Origin: Notolepis coatsorum
Taxonomy: Eukaryota; Chordata; Actinopteri; Aulopiformes; Paralepididae
Reading direction: 5' to 3'
Assembly: GCA_963971535.1 (NCBI GenBank)
Contig: OZ020593.1
Location: 15,984,148-16,048,147 of the forward strand
DNA: 64,000 nt
Shown here: positions 55,822 to 64,000 of the stretch, piece after piece
Layout of the letters: each line of letters starts with the position of its first letter
Position numbering within the stretch: the stretch's first letter is position 1
Notes under the pieces: model-generated
The model's database searches: none
Seen by the model: the letters and a program-made list of their open reading frames with translations, nothing else
What the model was told of the DNA's origin: nothing
Translations under genes and position numbers: made by a program

Positions 55822-56755
55822 CTGAACCTACTGGACAGTTTTGGACTAATGCAACATGTTCACGAGGCCACCCACCAACATGGCAACACTCTGGACCTAC
55901 TAATAACAACAGGGCTAAACATTGAGAATGTATCAGTAAAACAAATTCCAATTTCTGACCATTATTGTGTGTTGAATGAATGAATGAATGAATGAATGAA
56001 TGAATGAATGAATGAAAACTTTATTAACAGATTGCAGAATGGGTACAGTGCAGTACAGCTCAATACATACAATTGTTAAGGGGATGCAGACCAGAGAAAG
56101 ACTTTCGTCTTGTTTACATCAGGGTCCCCCATTTTCAATTCATCGTATATCGTATATATGTTCTATGGTACAAGCCTAATATTACATAAGACCAGAAGCG
56201 AATTCCTAGTTCACAGAAGGCTTCTGGACGCTAGAGCTGAAGCAAAATTCTCTAGTATGATGAAATCATATGACCAATGCAGTGAATCCTCCTTAAATCA
56301 GAAAGTGCAAAACTTCCACAGCACCTTATCAACAGTGTTAGATACTGTTGCCCCTCTGAAGGTTAAAAAGGTAAAAACTGATAGAATCTCTCCATGGTTA
56401 AATAAAACCAATGTTAAAGATAACAAGAGAAAATGTAGGATAGCCAAGCGAAAATGGAGGAAATTCAAACTCACAGCTCACTTTAATTTATACAAAGACG
56501 CCATGGGCGCATACAATAAGGCAATACAACTTGCGAGAAAGGAATATTTTTCCAAAATGATCTCAGAAAATATGGGTAACTCCAGGGTACTTTTTTCCAC
56601 CATTGACCGGCTGATTAACATACCACTCTTAACTGATCACTGTGACTTTATTGCTTTTATCGTTATATATGCCTATATTTGTGTACAGCACTTTGAGCTA
56701 CATGACATGTATGAAAGGTGCTTTATAAATACTTACTTACTTACTTACTTACACA
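55822..56755 (+). mobile_element. L2-like LINE fragment nested in LINE-B, itself split by a LINE-A tail
   Basis: 55822-55975 is an endonuclease end (LDSFGLMQHV, HQHGNTLDLLIT, ISDHYCVL). (TGAA)n and a minus-strand LINE-A tail (55984-56150) interrupt it. The L2 linker resumes at ~56160 (VAPLKVKKVKTDRISPWLN, KRKWRKFKLTAHF) and jumps to a 3' UTR with CACTTTGAGCTACATGAC and a (CTTA)n tail at 56735-56752, so the RT is deleted. LINE-B continues at ACATGGGACATTC. Confidence 0.8.
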
Positions 56756-56759
56756 TGGG

Positions 56760-58519
56760 ACATTCTAAATAAGGTAATGGGAAATAAATCAGCGTCCATA
56801 AAAATGCCTAGCCATTTCATTAGTAATAGTAAGACTATAAAAAACATGAATGAGGTGGTTAATGAATTTAACTCTTTTTTTGTGAATGTGGGGCCAAATT
56901 TGGCAGATGCCATTCAAAAACACGATGAACCATTACAGGAAGGATGGAGAGGAGATAGTAAAGTACTGCAGTCTATGTTTTTAGGAAATGTCAGTGAAGC
57001 AGAAATCATGTCCATTGTATTAAAGTCAAAGAATAAGACATCCATTGACAGTGATGGGATAGATATGATTATAGTGAAGAAGACAATTGATTGTATAATA
57101 AAACCTCTCTGTTATATTTGTAATCTTTCTTTTCAGACAGGTATTTTTCCAGACAGGATGAAGGTAGCAAAAGTGATCCCACTTTACAAAGTAGGAGATA
57201 AGCACAGCTTCACTAACTATAGACCAGTGTCATTGCTCTCACAGTTCTCGAAAGTGCTTGAAAAACTGTTTTCGCATAAGTTAGATGGTTTTGTGGAAAA
57301 GAACAAACTGCTGAGCGAAAGCCAGTATGGCTTTAGGCAAAACAGATCAACAGCGACTGCCTTAATGAATATTATTGAAGAAATAACAACAGCAACAGAT
57401 AAAAGGAAATTAACAATAGGGGTGTTTATTGATTTAAAAAAGGCATTTGATACCTTAGATCATACTATTCTAATTTCTAAATTACGTTCATATGGTGTGA
57501 GAGGAATGGTTCTTGAATGGTTGAGTAGCTATCTCCACAATAGGCAACAATATGTGCAGTTGGCAGATGTCAAATCTGAGCTCATGAAGATTGAATGTGG
57601 GGTACCGCAAGGTTCGGTTTTGGGGCCCAAACTCTTTCTTTTATATATTAATGATATTTGTGATGTTTCAAAACTATTACAGTTTGTCTTGTTTGCTGAT
57701 GATACAATTTTTTTTTGTTCTGGAAATAATTTAAAGGAACTAGCTGAATATATTGTGTATGAAATGACAAAGCTAAAGAAATGGTTTGATGTAAATAAGC
57801 TATCACTGAATCTGAAAAAAACTAAATTTATGATTTTTGGCAATCGAAAACTAGATGAAAATATAGTACTGACCATAGATGGAGCTGATATAGAGAGAGT
57901 TAATGAATTTCGTTTTCTTGGTGTGATTATGGATGATAAATTAACATGGAAATCGCACATAGCACACGTTAAAAAAAAGATGTCCAAGAGTATTTTTGTT
58001 ATGAATAAAGTAAAGGATGTGTTAGAGTATGAGGCAATGAGAACACTCTACTGCTCACTCATCTCACCTTATATCAGTTATTGTGTTGAAGTATGGGGGA
58101 ATACTTATGGGACAAATATAAAACCATTATATATACTACAGAAGAGGGCTGTACGAATCACACATAAAGTGAGTTATCGAGAACACACAAATATATTATT
58201 TATTAAATCTAGAATAATTAAACTTGAAGACATGGTTAAGTTTCAAACAATGTTAATTATGTTTAGGGCAAGAAATAATACACTGCCAGAAAAACTACAA
58301 AATCTTTTTCATTTAGAAAGTGAGTTTAGTAGGAGAAAATACAATTTTAAACATCAGTTTGCACGTACCACACTTAAACAGATGTGTCCTTCAGTTATTG
58401 GTGTAAAGTTATGGAATTCTCTCCATAGCGAGCTTAAGGGATGTAACAGTGTTTATCAATTCAAAAAAATTTATAAAAAAAAAATATTTAGTCAGTATGA
58501 AAATCAAAATGTGATCTGA
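56760..58519 (+). CDS. LINE-B reverse transcriptase part of ORF2
   Basis: Open without a stop from the insertion edge to TGA at 58517-58519 (580 codons from the ATG at 56777). RT motifs in order: KTSIDSDGIDM, KVIPLYKVGDKHSFTNYRPVSLL, SQYGFRQNRSTATAL, IDLKKAFDTLDHTIL, GVPQGSVLGPKLFLLYINDI, catalytic FADDTIFF (~57690), LSLNLKKTKFM and FRFLGVIMDDKLTW. The C-terminal domain has LYCSLISPYISYCVEVWGN and LYILQKRAVRIT. Internally intact, but cut off from its endonuclease by the nested insertion. Confidence 0.9.
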
Positions 58520-58836
58520 ATAGTGAGATATTTTTTTTTCTCTTCTCTTTCTTTTCTTCTTTATTCTTTATCATTATTATTATTATTTAAATTTTTCTTG
58601 TTTAACTGTGGATTGTGTTTCTTTTATAATGGTATAAATTATTATTTGTGTAAATAAGGTTATACGCCGACCATTAAGAAAATACATGTTAGTTTAGGAA
58701 TAAGGGGCAGATAATTATAAGATTTATTCTTCTTCCTGCTCCTTTTGTCCATGGAATGGCTATTTATGATTTTTTAATGAAGAAACTATGATTGTATTAT
58801 TCCATGTGGCAAATAAAAACTCTGAACTGAACTGAA

Positions 58837-59504
58837 TTGTCATATACGTTTCGCCGCGACGTCGCAGCCTAGTCACACTTTCGTTTTTGTCACCTGAGCA
58901 CACTGATGTAGTACACTGCCAAAGCAGTAGGTGGCAGTAGGTGGCAAACATGAAGGCAATTTCAACCAATCAGAACTTGAATGTGCCTGCAAAGCAAATG
59001 TCAACAAGGCGGCCACCATCTTTTGCCTAGTTACCCAATGCAGCAATTATTTTTCAGCAAAGCCTAATAAAAGTGCAATAAACAAAACGGATACATTCAC
59101 TGTGTGTTCTGCCTGTCATTTGTTGATGAAACAAAACTAACATCAACACAAGTGACCACCAAGAGCGGATAGTTTAGTCTAAAAAAAGATCGGTAGCATT
59201 GTTAGCTGCATGCTAACGTCAATGGAGTATGCCATTATAACAGTATAGCATTGTGGCTAGAAGCTAACGTTAGCTCACGCTACTTAGCCAGCACCAAACT
59301 GACGATATCGCGAGCTATCAGTAGTTAGATAACATTAGAGACAACGCTGTGTGTATTAAACAAAGGTGAATAGATGACTGGGCCATTTTGTTTAATGCTT
59401 GTTAAGTTGAAAGAGGAGCTCTGAGCTAACAGGGTCTGAATCCTGATAGCTCACGTTAGCCAGCTGCTCATGCAATCGGTAATGCTAGCAGAATGAATGG
59501 ATGT
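58837..59504. other. No gene seen
   Basis: Intronic sequence with AGTAGGTGGCAGTAGGTGGC duplicated near 58926 and TTAGCTCACG/GCTAACG motifs. No exon or mobile-element end could be placed. Confidence 0.4.
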
Positions 59505-59580
59505 AAACTTTATTTAACATATTGCATATGGGTACAATACAATACGGCTCAATACAAACAATTGTTAAGGGAATGCAGAC
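59505..59580 (-). repeat. LINE-A tail fragment
   Basis: GTAAACTTTATTTAACATATTGC, GGGTACAATACAATACGG and ACAATTGTTAAGGGAATGC match the LINE-A 3' end in reverse, with more differences than the other copies. Confidence 0.65.
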
Positions 59581-59929
59581 TGTTGTAGCTTGGACTGGGG
59601 TACTTATAACAATAACTTGACAACACATGGTAGCTGAAGCTATTTGGGACACGGAGCTAACACACACCCAAACACACACACACCCACACACACACACACT
59701 GTTGTCACCGGAAGGGCACGCAGATGGTATCTACTGCGCATGGGCGTTTTCGCAACAACGGCTCCGTGCAGACTACACGGCTGTTGTCGGCGCGTTTTTT
59801 AGGGGTTCTCCAAAACGCAAACACAATTTAGCGTTTCAGCCGTATCCACAAAAAAACGCCAAAAAACGCATTTCTGTGTAATAGGGACATGAAACGTATT
59901 CAAAAACGTATAAAAACGAGCCACAAAAA

Positions 59930-60373
59930 CACTAGTCTAACCCCTGCCTCATTCTGCTCTCCACGGGGCGGGGGGGGGGGACCTGCACGCGGAGTGTTTG
60001 CACAGTGGTCGCTCTCTCTCTCTCCCTCTCTCTCTCCCTCAGAGTGCATGCAGAGGTGTCGGGTTTCACTCTGCCTCCGCAGTATGAGGAAGTGGTTTCC
60101 ACTCGCTGTGTAGAGGTAGATTGTGGGCGGGCATTAGCTCAAACCACAGAGCCAAATCGCATCACTGTCCGCTACCCAGCACCCGGGTGACGTCACGACA
60201 TGGCTCAAATCAGGATGACCTAATTAAATCTAGCAGGAAATGGTCTGAGCTGAATCAGAGCAATCCGCCAACATGGTATTTAGACACAAAAACACATTGA
60301 TACTAACTCCTATTACTATAATACAATGCTAGAGACTGAAAAATGACATTTATAATGCATGTCACCTTTAATG
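59930..60373. repeat. TTAA-type repeat, right part
   Basis: Shares CATTCTGCTCTCCACGGGGC and TGTTTGCACAGTGGTC with 53345-53415, then runs to ATGCATGTCACCTTTAAT. 60374-60690 has no recognised feature. Confidence 0.5.
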
Positions 60374-60706
60374 TTACTGTCTCGGAAAAGTCTCGCTTAG
60401 GGCAATGGCGGACTTTCCGGCAGTAAAAAAAGCAAATGAGCTTCCGATTGGTCATTTCCTTTATTTCCCTTGAAACCAGTCACGTCACTCTACTGTGATT
60501 GGACCGTTGGCTTGAGTGCAATGTGGGACTTGTAGTTTTTGAACGATTAGCAGCGGAGAGAAAAAAGCACGACTGAGGTTGTAATCTTCACTCGCACACT
60601 GTGCGAGTAATTGATTTTTCCGGTTCGCACACACATATTATTAGGGGCAAATGCGAGTAATATGGTCGCACTGTAGAGCCCTGAATATGAAAAATGTTAT
60701 TGTGAT

Positions 60707-61759
60707 TAGGGATGTCCCGATCCGATCACGTGATCGGGATCGGCGTCGATCACGTGCTTTTCAGAGCATCGGGGATCGGGAAAAAAAAATAATAAAAATC
60801 GGCAGTCAAAAAAAGAAAAATTTTATTCAACAAACATGACCATGTCCACGTCTTAAACTCATACGGAGGCCTTAGTTTTGGTTTTAAATTACATATAATA
60901 TATCATCATTAATGTATTTATTGTCACACAGAGCAGAATAATTGTCCACAACAAACACATTCCCCTTTAATTTACACCGCTGCAACAAACACATCCCTTT
61001 AATTTAGACTGGCTACACGCTCCACATCACAACAACACTCAAGGAAGCATGCCACGAGCTAACGCTAACGCTAACACTAACGCTAACGCTACTCTCTGCT
61101 ATGTTGTGGAGACTCAGGGAAGCATGCCACGAGCTAACGCTAACGCTACTCTCTGCTATGTTGTGGAGACTCAGTGAAGCATGCCGCGAGCTAACACTAA
61201 CACTAACGCTAACGCTACTCTCTGCTATGTTGTGGAGACTCAGTGAAGCATGCCGCGAGCTAACACGGTTAATATCCACTGACTTGAGCAGCTAGACTTA
61301 ATGTCAGAGGTTTGGAACTAAGCATTTTAAAATAGAAAGTCAAGCCAGTTGCAATGTTTGCAAGGAGGACAGGCTGGAGGCGAAGTTTTCAGACTAACTT
61401 TTCACCTGGAGGATAACGTGACTGAGGATTATCGTCGGCGTTTCAGACCAGAATTGACCATTACGTAAGTCGAACACTGAATGTATACTAATGTGCAAAC
61501 ATATATTGAAACTTTTATTTCTCATATGAAGCAGAAGCACATTTCTCAGGGTGAATGTAATAACAAAAGCCTCCGAGCTCGCGCCCCGGACTATAGGCAA
61601 CAGAGGGGCTTGTCTCGCTCCGCCAGTTTCTGACAAAAATGCGTCAAAATGTATTACTAATGTGAAAGATCGGATCGGAAACGATCGGATCGATAGATAT
61701 TTAAAATCACATGATCGGGATCGGATCGGAAGCAAAAAAAGGCGATCGGGACATCCCTA
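60707..61759. mobile_element. hAT element, nonautonomous, 1.05 kb
   Basis: Termini TAGGGATGTCCCGATC and GATCGGGACATCCCTA, flanked by the exact 8-bp duplication ATTGTGAT (60699-60706 and 61760-61767). GATCGG motifs cluster at both ends. It ends 55 bp from an INTS5 exon. No transposase. Confidence 0.93.
61040..61262. repeat. Tandem repeat with TAACGC units inside the hAT element
   Basis: About three units of ~70-80 bp, each GAAGCATGCC(A/G)CGAGC, a variable number of TAACGC/TAACAC hexamers, then TCTCTGCTATGTTGTGGAG. The hexamer count differs between units. Confidence 0.85.
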
Positions 61760-61814
61760 ATTGTGATATACATCGTGATAATTTTTTTTGGCCATATGGC
61801 CCAGCCCGTCCCAC

Positions 61815-62045
61815 CTGGATGATGTTCTCCAGGTTGGAGACCGCGGCGCTGGCGTCCCCCTCCATCTCCAGGTGGTGCAGGAAGGCGTTGACGTGCTCGT
61901 CGTAGACGCCGGCCAGGTGCTCCAGCACAGCGGTGCGGTAGACCGGCACGGAGCGCAGGAGGCGCACGGCACAGCGGGCATGCTCCCGCACGCTGAGCTT
62001 ACGGCCCTGGGCGTCCACGCCACTGTTGAACGACTTGATGTCGTC
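61815..62045 (-). CDS. ints5: INTS5 N-terminal coding exon
   Basis: Donor ATC CAG followed by GTGGGA at 61815; acceptor CGCCCAG before GAC GAC ATC at 62045. This gives 77 codons in phase 0, consistent with the other exons. An alternative acceptor CTCTCCAG lies 7 nt upstream but would break the frame. Translation: IKSFNSGVDAQGRKLSVREHA followed by RCAVRLLRS, AVLEHLAGVYDEHVNAFLHHLE and LENIIQ, which corresponds to the conserved N-terminal helical segment of INTS5 (the LSxREHARC motif). It joins in frame to EVHRVLLEF at 40094. Confidence 0.9.
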
Positions 62046-62053
62046 CTGGGCGC

Positions 62054-62313
<260 letters not shown>

Positions 62314-62463
62314 GTTGGCAAAATGGAGAAGGTAGAATCGGTAGAGATGAGGAAGAGGGTCGAGTGTGTGTGTGCCCACGCAACAGAATATCAAGCAGAA
62401 AATGTAAATAAAGTTCTAATCGACCACAGGAAAAAAGGCACATAGGCTAATGTATGTTATAAA

Positions 62464-63332
62464 TAGGGATGTCCGATATTATCGGCCGATATTGGCATTA
62501 AAATGTAATATCGGAAGATATCGGTATCGGTTTTCAATTTTTTTTTTAAACTTTTTTTTTTTTTTTTTTTTACATTTATTTAACCTTTATTTAGCCAGGC
62601 AAGCAAGTAAGAACAAATTATTATTTTTATTTATTGTCAAAAGTATGGATAATGTTGTGTTAATTCCACGACAAGAGATATGTAATGTTAGGGGGCGGCT
62701 AGGTGGTGTAGTGGGCAAGGCACTCGCCACCAGTGTGGAGACGCTAGGATTCGCGTGTTCGAATCCAGCTCTCCACATTGTTTTCAGTTTAGCTGGTCGT
62801 CCGCAGTAATACACATTGGCCGTATTACGGGGAGGGAAAACTGAAGGGTGGGGATCGAACGTTGTGAACAAGCGACTCCTACAAGTCGGTTGGTGCGCCT
62901 GCGCAGTAGAATCAGGAAGTGTCGGGGGCAGCGTGAGCCTCCCACGCGTTACTCCTCGACACTGAGAGATCGAGCTGCGCAGGTGAAAAGATGCGACTGC
63001 TGTTACCTCAAGTACCGGAGGGGACTTGTGCTATGTATGACTTAGTCCACATTGCAGCCGGCTTGTGGGAGGCAAGAAACAGCGTTCGTGACAGGGGAGG
63101 GTTGAATTGGATGATACGAAATTGGGATGGGAGAAAAATATAGAAAAAAATGGGAGAAAAAAAGTGGATCAAAAAGAGATATGTAATGTTAATTACCTGG
63201 AATTATTCTGTTTTTTGGGGGGCGGGAAACCCTGCATATATCGGTATCGGTTGATATCGGTATCGGAGATTAAGAGTTGGACAATATCGGTATATCGGAT
63301 ATCGGTAAAAAAGCCAATATTGAACACCCCTA
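62464..63332. mobile_element. hAT MITE with a nested SINE
   Basis: Termini TAGGGATGTCCGATATT and AATATTGAACACCCCTA, flanked by GTTATAAA at 62456-62463 and 63333-63340. ATATCGG motifs lie at both ends. Its middle contains a decayed TTTAACCTTTATTTAGCCAG repeat and the SINE at 62691. Confidence 0.9.
62691..63173 (+). mobile_element. tRNA-derived SINE, ~480 bp
   Basis: RNA polymerase III promoter boxes are visible: A box TGGTGTAGTGG at 62704-62714 and B box TGTTCGAATCC at 62756-62766, 42 nt apart. A ~400-bp body and an A-rich 3' end (GATCAAAA) follow. An 18-bp target duplication (AAGAGATATGTAATGTTA) lies at 62673-62690 and 63174-63191, as made by LINE machinery. The tRNA of origin is not determined. 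Confidence 0.85.
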
Positions 63333-63340
63333 GTTATAAA

Positions 63341-63548
63341 TATAATATATTTACGTTTTGTAGTGGCAAAACTCCAAAACAAACACTACGATCACAAGTC
63401 GAACCGATCACAGCTCTCACCACTAGACTGAGACACAGGGTTCTTACACCTTTTCCAAAGCAAAATTCAAGCACTTTTCAAGAATTTTCAAGGTGCATTT
63501 TCAAGCTTTTCCAGCATCTTATGCGGCTGTGGTAAATTAAATATTTAC
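63341..63548. other. Intron with decayed MITE end
   Basis: 63438-63535 contains AGGGTTCTTACACCTTTTCC, CAAGCACTTTTCAAG and CTTTTCCAGCATCTTA, typical of a fish MITE end; the other end is not found. Confidence 0.45.
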
Positions 63549-63680
63549 GTTGGTAAGGGCTGAGGTAGAGGTGTTGGAGGTGGAGGAGATGGTGGTGGTG
63601 ATGTTGGTGGTGATGTTGGAGGTGAAGGTGGACGCCTGCAGGCTGTTGGGAGGCTGCTGAGCGGAGGCATCAGAGGCATC
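63549..63680 (-). CDS. ints5: Probable INTS5 Ser/Thr/Asn-rich N-terminal exon
   Basis: On the minus strand: acceptor TTTCTCCAG before GAT GCC TCT, 44 codons, donor ACC AAC followed by GTAAAT. Both edges are phase 0, matching all other exons. The peptide is low complexity (DASDASAQQPPNSLQ, then Thr/Ser/Asn-Ile repeats), as expected of the disordered N-terminus before the INTS5 helical domain, but low complexity means homology cannot confirm it. GC and codon use are exon-like compared with the AT-rich flanks. It could also be a chance open stretch. Confidence 0.45.
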
Positions 63681-64000
63681 CTGGAGAAAGACCGACGTCA
63701 TTAGACAATTTCCAATATTCCACCTCCTGTATTTACAAGATATCATATCTCTCTCATATATATATACATATATTGTATGTATATTGTATGCATGTATTTG
63801 TATTGTATTGCATGTACTTTTATGTATTATAAAATACCATTGTAAGTGGATGCGTACAATTGCTATAACAAGTCTCTTAGGTTAAGGTTAAAGTTGATGC
63901 CTGTGGCCTTGATCATTGCATCACACGTCATCCAATACAATTTTCCAGGAAAACTGTTTCAATTTCCATGTAAGTGTTCACTTTTTCTCAGTTTCCATGA
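63681..64000. other. Intron, no feature
   Basis: AT-rich with TATATATACATATAT near 63760 and a CCAGGAAAACTGTTTC block near 63945. The first INTS5 exon is not in the window. Confidence 0.4.

Larger units (their letters stand above)
53540..58836 (+). mobile_element. LINE-B, near full-length two-ORF non-LTR retrotransposon
   Basis: ORF1 (53607-54311), a short duplicated N-terminal module (54308-54586), endonuclease and linker (54583-55820), an insertion (about 55822-56755), RT (56760-58519), a T-rich 3' UTR and a tail of CTGAA repeats after AATAAAAACT at about 58812-58836. The 5' end is not exactly placed. Jockey/CR1/L2 group by RT motifs. It sits antisense in the large INTS5 intron. Confidence 0.85.

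Noticed and set aside
61060..61260. Telomere-like TAACGC repeats
   Set aside because: Not the vertebrate TTAGGG telomere repeat; a local tandem variation inside a hAT element.

Overview
This window is nuclear DNA of a ray-finned (teleost) fish. It is dominated by transposable elements threaded through and beyond one host gene, INTS5 (Integrator complex subunit 5), read on the minus strand. The teleost assignment is inferred from the repeat community (BEL/Pao, L2, Rex1-like and L1 LINEs, many short hAT families, TTAA-target MITEs, a tRNA-derived SINE) and from an INTS5 split by huge introns. No prokaryotic feature, tRNA, rRNA or CRISPR array was seen.

Host gene. Five INTS5 coding exons can be placed, from 5' to 3' on the minus strand: 63680-63549 (tentative N-terminal exon), 62045-61815, 40094-39093, 24976-24179 and 21971-21315 (stop codon). 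Every junction falls between codons (phase 0). The first exon must lie beyond 64000. A piece of about 50-70 residues expected between the last two exons is not visible. The introns (about 1.5, 21.7, 14.1 and 2.2 kb) are almost entirely repeats.

1-21300 lies downstream of INTS5. It holds the 3' half of one BEL/Pao retrotransposon (1-4447) and truncated LINE pieces (4557-10606). A complete 9.1-kb BEL/Pao element (11178-20281) follows, with 1,434-bp LTRs differing at one base, a tRNA-Tyr primer site, an intact 2,019-codon gag-pol frame and a 5-bp target duplication. A TTAA-flanked foldback element (20312-20984) follows it. 21972-24178 is an intron holding a 34-bp minisatellite that begins exactly at the splice donor. 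24977-39092 is an intron filled by a full-length but broken L1-like LINE (25391-38694), itself interrupted by a nested stack of hAT elements, a solo LTR and other LINE pieces. 40095-61814 is an intron with a 3.7-kb inverted-repeat element, a hAT with a transposase remnant, further hAT MITEs, two long LINEs (49470-52464 and about 53540-58836) and a 1.05-kb hAT element. 62046-63548 is an intron with a GA/CT tract at the acceptor and a hAT MITE carrying a tRNA-derived SINE.

I found no convincing new biochemical system. The most unusual signal is the minisatellite grown from the INTS5 splice donor. It repeats the donor motif about eight times and is open in all three coding-strand frames over most of its length. 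Other notable points are the very young BEL/Pao insertion, a hAT MITE inserted in frame in a LINE reverse transcriptase, a chimeric LINE, and foldback or terminal-repeat structures at several scales.
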